From the NCBI RefSeq assembly GCF_000184745.1, contig NC_014931.1, positions 3,596,001 through 3,660,000 of the forward strand: a stretch of DNA of 64,000 nucleotides, in the 5' to 3' direction. Source of the stretch: Variovorax paradoxus EPS. GTDB lineage: Bacteria; Pseudomonadota; Gammaproteobacteria; Burkholderiales; Burkholderiaceae_C. Both the position numbers and the translations under genes were made by a program. This document shows positions 27,640 to 36,200 of the stretch, piece after piece. Position 1 is the first letter of the stretch. Each line of letters opens with the position of its first letter. The notes below the pieces were generated by a model that worked only from the letters and a program-made list of their open reading frames with translations, searched no databases and was not told where the DNA came from.

Positions 27640-28518
27640 CTAGCTGGGCTCGGGTGCCGCGGGAGGAGGCGGCGTCGTGGCGCTGAAGAACTCGCGAAAG
27701 TGCTGCTGCACGTTGGCCGCACAGTCCCGACAACCCTCGTTTTCAGGGTCGTACAGCGCTCTGGGCCAGTTCGCGGCGCCGGGCAGCACGCTGCTGGTGA
27801 CCTCGATGCCGGCCGCGCGCAATCGGCCTGCGAAGGTCATGGCTTCGTCGCGCATCGCGTCGTCCTGCCCCACCAGCACCAGCGCGGGTGCCAATGCGGA
27901 GAGGCGCAGCGACCCACTCGGCACCGCATAGGGGTGCGTCGCGTTCGAGGGGCAGCTCAAATACTTTTCCCAACCGCTGGCCCAGCGGCATTCGGGCTCA
28001 TCGTTGGTCGCCTTGCGCAGCGACGCGGTGCCTGCGCACGGATCGAGCATCGGCGACAGCAGGATCTGGCCCGCCACCGGCGGATGGGCTCGGTCGCGAG
28101 CGATCAGCGCAACGGCCGCGGCCAGGTTGCCACCGGCTTCTTCGCCGGCCAGATAAACCAGCGCGCCCTTGCCGCCCAGCTTGTTGCGTTGCTTGTAGAG
28201 CCATTCAAGGGCGGCATAGCCGACTTCGATGGGCTCGGGGAACGGCACCAGCGGATAGGCCAGCGAAACCACCACCGCGCCCGCGCCGGCCAGCAGCCGG
28301 CCCACGTTGCGCCCGTTGTCCAGGCCGCCGCACACGAATGTGCCGCCATGGAAATGCAGCACCAGGGGTGCCGTGTCGCTCTTGGCGCGCTGTCCGTAGA
28401 CACGGGCGGCCACCGGTTCGCGACCGGGCAGCTCGATCAGCAGATCGGCTTCCACGCCTTGCACCGCGGCAGCAGCAGCGGCAGCTTCGGCAGAACGTGA
28501 CGATGGAACGGGTGACAT
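27640..28518 (-). CDS. LlpE-like alpha/beta-hydrolase fold protein lacking the catalytic serine
   Basis: The 292-residue protein is an HSL-type alpha/beta hydrolase by its HFHGG oxyanion motif and fold order, and it sits where llpE (lipase-like) lies in Burkholderia ceo/bpe efflux loci. The nucleophile elbow, normally G-x-S-x-G, reads G125-E-E-A-G129 here, so Ser is replaced by Glu127. The usual C-terminal His position reads PGAANWP, so the His also appears absent, while an Asp is kept (VGQDDAM). This predicts a pseudo-enzyme that may bind rather than cleave a ligand. It is divergent from the LysR gene and lies 151 nt before the adaptor gene. Confidence 0.85.
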   Translation of the reverse strand: MSPVPSSRSAEAAAAAAAVQGVEADLLIELPGREPVAARVYGQRAKSDTAPLVLHFHGGTFVCGGLDNGRNVGRLLAGAGAVVVSLAYPLVPFPEPIEVGYAALEWLYKQRNKLGGKGALVYLAGEEAGGNLAAAVALIARDRAHPPVAGQILLSPMLDPCAGTASLRKATNDEPECRWASGWEKYLSCPSNATHPYAVPSGSLRLSALAPALVLVGQDDAMRDEAMTFAGRLRAAGIEVTSSVLPGAANWPRALYDPENEGCRDCAANVQQHFREFFSATTPPPPAAPEPS

Positions 28519-28573
28519 GGACGACCTCAGGGTGATGGGCGATGGTTGAAATATAAGGCGCCGTGTGTGACAT

Positions 28574-28603
28574 GAAACAGGCAAGCTGACCCCACTCTGT
28601 TTC
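28574..28603 (+). promoter_or_regulatory. inverted repeat GAAACAG/CTGTTTC between the llpE-like gene and its LysR regulator
   Basis: GAAACAG at 28574-28580 and CTGTTTC at 28597-28603 form a perfect 7-bp inverted repeat with a 16-nt spacer. It lies in the 191-nt divergent region between the efflux operon and the LysR gene. LysR regulators bind interrupted dyads in exactly such divergent regions, so this is a plausible operator. The spacer is longer than the classic T-N11-A box; binding is inferred. Confidence 0.4.
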
Positions 28604-28709
28604 CAAACGGCTAACAATCCGTATGCCACAGGGGGTTGAGCGCCTTGTGTGAGAATCCGCCTCCCTCCGGCGTGGGCCGGCCCCCTCAACAGGCATTCAC
28701 AGGCATTCA

Positions 28710-29624
28710 ATGGATCAGATCCAGGCAATGCGGATCTTTGTCCGCGTGGTGGAAGCCGGCACATTCACCCGTGCCGCCGATTCACTCGCCCTGCCCAAAG
28801 GCACGGTCACCAAGCAGATCCAGGCGCTGGAATCGCGCCTGCGCGTCAAGCTCCTGAACCGAACCACACGCCGCGTGACGGTCACGCCCGACGGCGCCGC
28901 CTACTTCGAACGCGCCGCCCGCCTCCTGAACGACTTCGACGACATGGAGGCCAGCATGACCAATGCGCAGGCCAGCCCCACGGGGCGGCTGCGCATCGAC
29001 GTCGGCACATCGGTGGCCCGGCAGATCATCCTGCCCAACCTCGCCAGCTTCTGCGACCGCTACCCCGACATCCAGGTCGACCTGGGCGTGAGCGACCGCA
29101 CCGTCGACCTCATCAGCGACAACGTCGACTGCGTGATCCGCGCGGGCGAACTCAGCGACCAGTCGCTCGTGGCCCGCCGCATCGGCACGCTGCATTTCGT
29201 GACGGTGGCCTCGCCTGCGTACATCAAGCGCTACGGCACACCAGCGCATCCGAACGACATCGAAAAGCGCCACACGGTGGTGAGCTACTTCTCGGGCACC
29301 ACGCGGCGCATCTACCCGCACGAGTTCCACAAGGGCGACGAGCGCATCGAGCTGAACGGGCCGTACCGCGTGTCGGTGAACGAAAGCAATGCTCATATGG
29401 CGGCGGTGCTTGGCGGCTTCGGCATTTCGCAGTGCATCACCTTCATGGCCGATCCGCACCTGGAAAGCGGCGAGCTGGTCGAGGTGCTGGCCGACTGGAG
29501 CCGCGATCCGCTGCCGATTCACGTCGTCTATCCGCCGAACCGCCACCTGAGCGCGAAGGTGCGGGCGTTCGTGGACTGGGCGGCGGATTTGTTCGCCAAG
29601 AACCCGAGGCTGCAGCGGCGTTGA
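28710..29624 (+). CDS. LysR-type regulator of the efflux operon (CeoR/BpeT/MexT-like)
   Basis: The 304-residue protein has the N-terminal winged helix (MDQIQAMRIFVRVVEAGTF, with ADSLALPKGTVTKQI as the recognition region) and a LysR substrate domain from about residue 90. The position, divergent from llpE-adaptor-pump-outer-membrane protein, matches the ceoR/bpeT regulators of Burkholderia. Family members respond to small aromatic compounds such as salicylate or to drugs; the effector here is unknown. The 3' end lies 40 nt from the OsmC gene, which reads the opposite way. Confidence 0.9.
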   Translation: MDQIQAMRIFVRVVEAGTFTRAADSLALPKGTVTKQIQALESRLRVKLLNRTTRRVTVTPDGAAYFERAARLLNDFDDMEASMTNAQASPTGRLRIDVGTSVARQIILPNLASFCDRYPDIQVDLGVSDRTVDLISDNVDCVIRAGELSDQSLVARRIGTLHFVTVASPAYIKRYGTPAHPNDIEKRHTVVSYFSGTTRRIYPHEFHKGDERIELNGPYRVSVNESNAHMAAVLGGFGISQCITFMADPHLESGELVEVLADWSRDPLPIHVVYPPNRHLSAKVRAFVDWAADLFAKNPRLQRR

Positions 29625-29664
29625 GGCTCACGTCCGGCGCGAACCTCGCACCGCGGCGCCGCTG

Positions 29665-30135
29665 CTACGACAGATAGACCGGCTCGCACCGCACATCGGT
29701 CTTCACCGAATTCGCGATGAAGCACTCTTCATGCGCCCGGTGATGCATGTGCTCGATCTGCTCGCGCGTGGGCAGGTTCTCGCCCGAGAAGGAAACCTGC
29801 GGCCGCAACGTGACCACAGTCATAGCCATCTTGCCGTCGGCGTTCTTTTCCATGACGCCGCTGGCTGCGTCGAAGTAACGGTCGACGCAGAACTTGCGCT
29901 TCACCGCCATCGTCAGAAACCAGAGCATGTGGCAGCTCGACAGCGACGCGACGAAGGCTTCTTCGGGGTCGACCGCCGATGCATCGGAGAACGGCAGCGG
30001 CACCACGTGAGGCGACGAAGAACCCGCCCACTCCGCGCCGCCGTCGAAGCGCAGCGAGTGCTTGCGGCTGTAGGTGTTGGCCAGAAAGTCCTGATCGCCT
30101 CGCTGCCAGAGGACCTCTGCGGTGTATTCGGACAT
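29665..30135 (-). CDS. OsmC/Ohr-family peroxide-resistance protein
   Basis: This 156-residue protein starts MSEYTAEVLWQRG. It keeps the N-terminal Arg/Glu environment, the first Cys in SLSSCHMLWFL near residue 70 and a second Cys in HEECFIANS near residue 138, which in OsmC/Ohr proteins form the peroxidatic pair. Members reduce organic hydroperoxides with lipoyl or other thiols in the cytosol. The sequence is closer to the YhfA-like/OsmC group than to Ohr. It is followed on the same strand, 34 nt upstream of it, by the LrgB gene; whether they share a transcript is not clear. Confidence 0.9.
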   Translation of the reverse strand: MSEYTAEVLWQRGDQDFLANTYSRKHSLRFDGGAEWAGSSSPHVVPLPFSDASAVDPEEAFVASLSSCHMLWFLTMAVKRKFCVDRYFDAASGVMEKNADGKMAMTVVTLRPQVSFSGENLPTREQIEHMHHRAHEECFIANSVKTDVRCEPVYLS

Positions 30136-30169
30136 GGTCGTCGTTCTCCTTTGCAGTTTTTGTTGCGGA

Positions 30170-30898
30170 TCAAGCGCCCAGCAGCTTGACCAGCAACGGC
30201 ACCAGCAGCGCCGTCGCAATGCCGTTCAGTCCCATCGCCAGCGCCGAAAAAGCCCCAGCAGTTTCGTTCACCTGGATGGCCCGCGCAGTGCCGATGCCAT
30301 GCGCCGCCATGCCGACTGCAAAGCCGCGCACCGCGGGCTCCTTGATGCGCAGCAGGTTCAACAGGCCCGTCGCCATGATCGCGCCCGAGATGCCGGCCAC
30401 CGCAGCCGCCACCGCGGCCAACGACGGCAGGCCGCCGATCTTCTCGGCCACGCCCATTGCGATGGGCATCGTGGCCGACTTCGATGCGAGCGACATGATC
30501 AGTTCGTGCGAGCCGCCCAGCGCCCACGCGATGCCGATCGCCGAGACGATGGCAGCCACGGAGCCCATCAGCAGCGCGACACCGATCGGCAGCCACAGCC
30601 GCCGCAGCCGCGCGATCTGGCCGTAGAGCGGCACCGCCAGCGCCACGGTCGCGGGGCCGATCAGGAAGTGCACGAACTTCGCGCCTTCGAAGTACGTGTC
30701 GTAGGGCGTGCGCGTTATGAGCAGCACCGTCACGATGACGACGACGGAGATCAGCACCGGGTTGACCATCGGATTCGCGCCGCTGCGCCGATGCAGCCAC
30801 AGCGCGCCCAGATACGCGAGCAGCGTGAGCGACAGCCACAGCAGCGGCGACTGCGCAAGAAAGACCCAGATTTCGGAAAGCTTTGCCGGGGCGCTCAT
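30170..30898 (-). CDS. LrgB/CidB-family membrane protein
   Basis: The 242-residue polytopic protein has the LrgB features: about six to seven hydrophobic helices, the strongly conserved SLASKSATMPIAMGVAE (membrane region with Lys-Ser-Ala-Thr) and AAHGIGTARAIQ near the C-terminus. LrgAB/CidAB proteins affect murein hydrolase activity and, in other bacteria, the export of pyruvate or related acids; the role in this organism is unknown. It overlaps the LrgA gene by 4 nt in the lrgA-lrgB order. Confidence 0.93.
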   Translation of the reverse strand: MSAPAKLSEIWVFLAQSPLLWLSLTLLAYLGALWLHRRSGANPMVNPVLISVVVIVTVLLITRTPYDTYFEGAKFVHFLIGPATVALAVPLYGQIARLRRLWLPIGVALLMGSVAAIVSAIGIAWALGGSHELIMSLASKSATMPIAMGVAEKIGGLPSLAAVAAAVAGISGAIMATGLLNLLRIKEPAVRGFAVGMAAHGIGTARAIQVNETAGAFSALAMGLNGIATALLVPLLVKLLGA

Positions 30899-31248
30899 TC
30901 GGCGTTCTTCCCTGTGATGCGGATCATCCAGCGAAAGGTGAGCGCGGTGACCGTCATGGTGAAGGCCGCGCCCAGAATGCCGGCCGCAAGAAACGGCAGC
31001 CACTCGCGCCCCACCCGCTCGAAATGCAACATGACGCCGGTCACGGCCGGAATGAACAGCAGCATCAGGTTGCGCAGCAGATGGCCCGAGGTATCGGTCA
31101 GCGCCTGCGGCACGCCGCCGCGCACGAGCAGCGCGATGAACATCAGCACCATGCCGATCAGCGGACCCGGAATCGGCAGGCCCAGCCACTGCACGAGCAG
31201 TTCGCCGGCCAGCTGGCAAAGGAAAAGCGAGGTGATGGCGTAGAGCAT
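30895..31248 (-). CDS. LrgA/CidA-family membrane protein
   Basis: The 117-residue protein has four predicted transmembrane helices and the LrgA signature GLPIPGPLIGMVLMF near the N-terminus and LLFIPAVTGVM in the middle. It is the small holin-like partner of the downstream LrgB. Its start is 4 nt from the stop of the minus-strand gene upstream (31253), so it could be transcribed with the end of the cobalamin operon, although no functional link to cobalamin is known. Confidence 0.93.
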   Translation of the reverse strand: MLYAITSLFLCQLAGELLVQWLGLPIPGPLIGMVLMFIALLVRGGVPQALTDTSGHLLRNLMLLFIPAVTGVMLHFERVGREWLPFLAAGILGAAFTMTVTALTFRWMIRITGKNAE

Positions 31249-31252
31249 GTTT

Positions 31253-32263
31253 TCAATCTTCGGTGCAAGCGGCTGCGCGTGTCCAGGCCTGCTTCAGCGC
31301 CTCCTGGCTCTGCGGCGGCAGCACGCCCAGGCGCACGTGGCCCGGCAGGCCGAAGGAGGCGCAGTCGCGCAGCTTGATGCCGTCGGCGCGCAAGGCGGTG
31401 GCGAGCCGGGGGTATGGGGTGTCGGTGCGGGCGCAGAAGAAATTGGCGTCGCTGGGGAGGCACTGCCAGTTCAGCGATTCGCAGAGGGCGCGTTGTTGCG
31501 CTTTCCAGGTTCGCAGGGTGTGCAGGCTTTGGGCGAGCCAGGCTTGGGCTTCGTCGCCAATCCAGGTGTCGAGCAGCGCCACGCCGTGGGCGCCGATGGG
31601 CCATGACGGTGCGAGTCGTTCGAGCCGCTGCATCAAGGGCGCGGCGGTAGCGTCGTCGGGTGCGATCGCATAGGCGGCGCGGATGCCGGTGAGGCCCATG
31701 GCCTTGTTCGGCGTCCACAGTTGCCAGAGCCGGTTGCGCTGTGCGTCATCGAGCGAAGCCCGGCCTTCGAGGCGCAGCGGTTCGTAGGCCATGTCGAGCA
31801 CGCAGGTGCTGCCTGCATCGGCGTGCAATACGAGATCTTCCTGCGCCTGCCCCAGCGGGCTCGACGGCTCGCAGCACCAGTGCAGCGCCGCATCGCAATG
31901 CGGCTCCGGCGCGCGCAGCACCTGGAGACCCCAGGCTTGCGCCGCGCGCTCGTAGTCGCCATAGCTGTGCGCCGGCAGCCAGACCTGCCGCCTGCCACCT
32001 TGCGCGACCGCCGCACTGATGCGATGGATGAATTCGCTCGCGCTCGCAGCGATCACGATGCGCTCGCCCGCAACGCCGTGAAAGGCAGCCAGCCTTTCGC
32101 GCAACGACGTGTAGCGCGGATCGGGATAGTGCGCAGCGTCGATCGCGCGCAATGCAGCCACCGCCGCCGGGCACGCACCGACCGCGTTGCCATTGGTCGA
32201 GAAGTCATGCGGCGCCGCGCCGGTTTCGTCGGGGCCGCCGTGCAGGGCATGGGTCAATGTCAT
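31253..32263 (-). CDS. cobC: threonine-phosphate decarboxylase, PLP-dependent (CobD of enterobacteria/CobC of the aerobic pathway)
   Basis: The enzyme makes (R)-1-amino-2-propanol O-phosphate, the linker between corrin ring and nucleotide loop. The 336-residue fold-type I PLP protein has the N-terminal HALHGGPDETGAAPHDFS typical of the family, DMAYEPLRLEG with the Asp, and the PLP Lys in WTPNKAMGLTGIRAAY. The ATG at 32263 overlaps the cbiB stop by 4 nt, which supports this start. It is the last gene of the riboswitch-led cobalamin operon and works directly with the adjacent CbiB. Symbols vary between systems; this cobC is not the phosphatase at 17148. Confidence 0.92.
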   Translation of the reverse strand: MTLTHALHGGPDETGAAPHDFSTNGNAVGACPAAVAALRAIDAAHYPDPRYTSLRERLAAFHGVAGERIVIAASASEFIHRISAAVAQGGRRQVWLPAHSYGDYERAAQAWGLQVLRAPEPHCDAALHWCCEPSSPLGQAQEDLVLHADAGSTCVLDMAYEPLRLEGRASLDDAQRNRLWQLWTPNKAMGLTGIRAAYAIAPDDATAAPLMQRLERLAPSWPIGAHGVALLDTWIGDEAQAWLAQSLHTLRTWKAQQRALCESLNWQCLPSDANFFCARTDTPYPRLATALRADGIKLRDCASFGLPGHVRLGVLPPQSQEALKQAWTRAAACTED

Positions 32264-33240
32264 GGCCACCCTGCCATCGCAACGATCGCCGCCGATGCGA
32301 ACACGCCGGCCGCCAGCACCGCCCTGCCTCCGAGCACCGCTGTGCGCCGCGTGTCCTCTGCAGCGGCTTTGCGCCCTTCCCCGTTCAAGGTGTAGACGCC
32401 AGGTTTTGCCAACCGCACGCCGACCAGCAACGCCATCGCCGCCATCGGCCAACCGCTGTTGGGCGACGGCGTGCGGCGCGCCTCGCGGCCCAGATCCCTC
32501 GGCCATTGCCATGCCACCGAGGCCAGCAGCAGCACGGTGATGCGCGCGGGAAGCCACGAAAGCACATCGTCGGCGCGCGCAGCCCATTTGCCGAGCCACG
32601 TCCAGTCGCGGCCATTGCGCAGCCCCCGGTAGCCCCACATCGCATCGGCCGTGTTGGCGAAGCGGTAGAGCGCCGCGCCCGGCAGGCCGAGCAGGACGAA
32701 CCAGAACAGCGGCGCCACCAGCGAGTCGTTGAGGTTCTCGGCCAGCGATTCGATCGCGCTCTCGCGCACCTCGCGCTCGCTGAGCGCGGACACATCGCGG
32801 CTCACCAGCCGGGCCAGTTGCGCCCGTCCCGCGTCGAGCGACACGGCCAGCGCCGCCTCGACCGCGAGCACTTCGTCGCGCAGCATTCGCCATGCGAAGA
32901 GCGGTTTCAACAGCAGCCCCAGCAGCACCGCTGCGGCCCATGCGGGAAGGTACAGCGTAACGAGCGATTGCAGCAGCTGCGCCGCGCACCAGGCCGCCAT
33001 GCCACCGAGGCACCACGTCAGCGCGCCGATGAAAAAGACGGGCAAGTCCACGCGCTTCACCTTGTGGGGCTCCGGCGCGATGTGCGAGCCGATCCAGCCA
33101 AGGTACTGCCCCATCCATACCACCGGGTGCAAGCGCGCGGGGGGCTCACCCAGCCAGCGGTCGATGGCCAGCGCGAGCCAGAGCGCCGCGATGGCGATGA
33201 GGGCATGGGTGAAGGAGAGAGCAGGCATGGGGGCCGTCAT
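32260..33240 (-). CDS. cbiB: adenosylcobinamide-phosphate synthase
   Basis: CbiB (CobD in the aerobic naming) joins the aminopropanol phosphate to adenosylcobyric acid at the membrane. The 326-residue polytopic protein shows RWLGEPPARLHPVVWMGQYL at the N-terminus and ESLAENLNDSLVAPLFWF near residue 165, both family signatures, plus NTADAMWGYR in the C-terminal part. It is coupled to the threonine-phosphate decarboxylase that follows and lies 9 nt after cobN. An ATG four codons downstream of the chosen start is an alternative. Confidence 0.96.
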   Translation of the reverse strand: MTAPMPALSFTHALIAIAALWLALAIDRWLGEPPARLHPVVWMGQYLGWIGSHIAPEPHKVKRVDLPVFFIGALTWCLGGMAAWCAAQLLQSLVTLYLPAWAAAVLLGLLLKPLFAWRMLRDEVLAVEAALAVSLDAGRAQLARLVSRDVSALSEREVRESAIESLAENLNDSLVAPLFWFVLLGLPGAALYRFANTADAMWGYRGLRNGRDWTWLGKWAARADDVLSWLPARITVLLLASVAWQWPRDLGREARRTPSPNSGWPMAAMALLVGVRLAKPGVYTLNGEGRKAAAEDTRRTAVLGGRAVLAAGVFASAAIVAMAGWP

Positions 33241-33249
33241 TCTCGCGAA

Positions 33250-36200
33250 TCAGGCAGTGGTGGCAGCCGGGTCTCGCGCCCGGCCGCGCCGCCACTGCGC
33301 GAAGGCGCCGAGTGCGACAAGCAGCGCGGCACCGAAGGCGACCCAGAGGCGGAGCACCACGGTCTCGGCCTTCGGTGGCGGTGCCTCGTCGGGCGTGGGA
33401 TCGAGCTTGAGGCCGGTCACGGGCTGAGCGCTGTCGTCGCTCACGGATGTGGGCTTATCGGGTGCTGCCGGTGCCGGCGAAGGCGTGGGGGCCGGCGCCG
33501 CTGCAGGCGCCTTCTGCACTTCCACCGGCGCTGCAACCCGCGGCGCCAGTTCCGCCTGCACGAAGCGCTGCACCCCCGTATTGCGCTCGCGCAGGCCCGT
33601 AGCGCGCACGGCCTCGGCGTAAGCCTTCGCCAGCTCGCGCCGAGTCGCGTCATCGGGCTTCCAGTAGTTCAAGCGCACCGCATCGAGCATGCGCTCCAGC
33701 GTCTGCGCGAAGGCGGCGCGGTTGTCGCCTTCCAGCCATTCGCGCGTGCCCAGCTTGTACCGGTCGCGCACATACACGTCGTGCAGCGACTGCCACTGGT
33801 CCTGCCGCACGGTGCCGGGCGCGGTGACCTGCCAGCCCCAGAGGAACTGCGCGGTCTTGAGCACCTGCAGCGTGCCGCTGTAGCCCTCGGCCTTCTGCGC
33901 GGCGATCCATTGCGGGTGCAGATAGCGCGTCTGCATTTCGCGGGCGATGGCGCCGGCGGCCGTGTCGGTGCGCACCGTGCCGGCGTCGCGCAGGTTCTGC
34001 ACGTACAGCGCGGGGTCCTTGCCGGTGAGTTGCCGCACGGCCTGCGCAATGCCGCCCAGGTACTGGAACGGGTCGTCGTTGGTGAGCACGCCGTAGAGAT
34101 TCGACGTGCGCGCCATCAGCGCCGCATCGACCTGCGCGAGATTGCCCGCGTAGGCACCGGGTCGCCGGGCGCCGTCAAGCCCCTGACCATAGGCGTGGCC
34201 CATGCGGTCCATGTAGAGCTGCGCCATCTGCGCATCGCCGCCGCCGCGCCGCTGCGAAGTCCACACGTCGCTGGCGAGCGCAGCTTCTTCGAGCCCGGCG
34301 CCGTAGCTGCCCTGCTCGTTCGAGAACACGCGCGCGGTCGACCAGCGCTTCGCCTCGGCCGGCGTCGCGCCTTCCGCGCGCAGCTTGCGGGCCAGCGCCT
34401 CGCTGTGCTGCGCGACCGCATTGCCAGGCTCGTTCAGGGCAGCCACCTGCTGCACCGCCTCGTCGAGCCAACGCATCACGTTCGGGAACTGGTCGCGGTA
34501 CGAACCGGTAACGCTGATCAGCACGTCCATGCGCGGCCGTCTCAGCACCGACGCGGGCAGCACCTCGATGCCCGCGATGCGCCTTGCCTCGTCCCAGCGC
34601 GGCTTCACGCCCATCGCGTAGAAAGCCTGGCTCTCCAACACACCTTGATGGCGCGAGGCTTCGCCGGCCCAGAGCGTGAAAGCAATCTTCTCGGGCGGCT
34701 TCCCGGCGTGGGCCTTGGCGTGCTCGGCGATCCACGCATCCATCGCGGCGACGCCGACGTCCCACGCGGTGCGCGTCGGCACGCGGCTCGGGTCGAAGCC
34801 GTAGAGGTTGCGGCCGGTCGGCAGGCTGTCGGGGTTGCGCACCGGGTCGCCGCCGTAGCTGGCCTTGAGGTAGCGGCCATCGAGGGCAGTGAGCAGGCCT
34901 TCGATTTCTTCGTTGTGGGCGAGTGCGGCGTCGATCTTTTGAGCGCGCTCGGCCATGGTTCGCAGTGCTTCGGCCTTCGCGGCATCCGCGCCCATCGCGC
35001 TCGCGGCTTCGGCATCCTCGAGCGCCACTTCGATCCATCGCGCCGGACGCGACGCCGCGATGTTCTTCGCGTCGATGAGGAAGGCTTCATGGACGTCTTC
35101 GCCCAGCGCCTCGGCCAAGGGCTTGCCGAGGATCTGCAGGATCGTCATGCGGCGCCGCTCCGCATCCGGCGCCTGCCCGAAGGTCGCCAAGCCCAGCGGC
35201 TGCGCGGTCAGCGCTAGTTCGTCGAGGTACGGATGCAGCACGGCGATGAAGCCCGTGAAGTCGGCGCGAATGCGCGCGGGCGTCCATTTCAGGTCGCGGT
35301 CGTAGTGCTGCTCTACGAACTCCGCGGTGAGCTGCTTTTCCATCGCGGCCTTCACCGGCCCGAGCGACAGCGTCTCCCAATCGTGCATGCGATCGTGCAT
35401 CGCCTGCACGCCGGGGCGAAAGCCCGCGGGCGCGAACATCGGCGTCGAATGGCTCACCATCGTCGCGCGGCCGCGGCGCTTGGCGGTGGTGGCTTCGCCG
35501 AGGTTGTCCATGATGTACGGGTAGACATTCGGCAGGTCGCCGAGCGCGAGCAGCGGATCGTCCTGCACCGAGAGCCCGCGCTCCTTGCCCGCCGACCATT
35601 CGACCGTGCCGTGCGTGCCGACATGCACGACCGCGCTGGCGCCGAACTGCGTGCGAAGCCAGAGGTAGGTCGCCAGATAGCTGTGGCCGAGCGGAATCGC
35701 CGAGCGGTGATAGACCTGCTCGGCCTTGCCCGCCACCTGCGTGCCGGGCTCGAAGCGCGGCGGCTGGCGCAGCACGACGACGTTGCCGAACTGCACGCGC
35801 GGGATGACGAAGGCCGGCTCGCCCGCGACCGGCCGCAGCATGGTCGATTTCTCGGGCGGTCCCCAGTAGGTCTCGATGCGGCGCTGCGTCTCCGCAGGCA
35901 GCGCTCGAAACCATGCGACATAGCGCGCCAGTGGCAGCGAATCGGCCAGCCCCTTGCCGAGCAGCGGCTGCAACGCATCGACGCCATCGACCGGGTAGTA
36001 CGCCTTCATCGTCGCCTGCACCTGCGCGATGAGCGCGTCCGCACCGGGTATCTCGGTGCGGTAACCCGCCGACTGCATCGCCGCCAGCATGTTGTTCACG
36101 CTGCGCGGCACGTTGAGAAACGACGCGCCGAAGTTCGCCTCGCCCGGCGGGTAGTTGTAGACCAGCATCGCGACGCGCCGGTCCGCGGTCGGCGTGCGCT

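Noticed and set aside
31253..31898. lrgA/lrgB as part of the cobalamin operon
   Set aside because: The spacing would allow read-through, but no functional link is known and the boundary cannot be set from sequence.
32152..35217. A 1021-codon open frame on the plus strand across cbiB and cobN
   Set aside because: Antisense shadow of two well-supported genes; Arg/His/Ala-rich without any recognisable motif.
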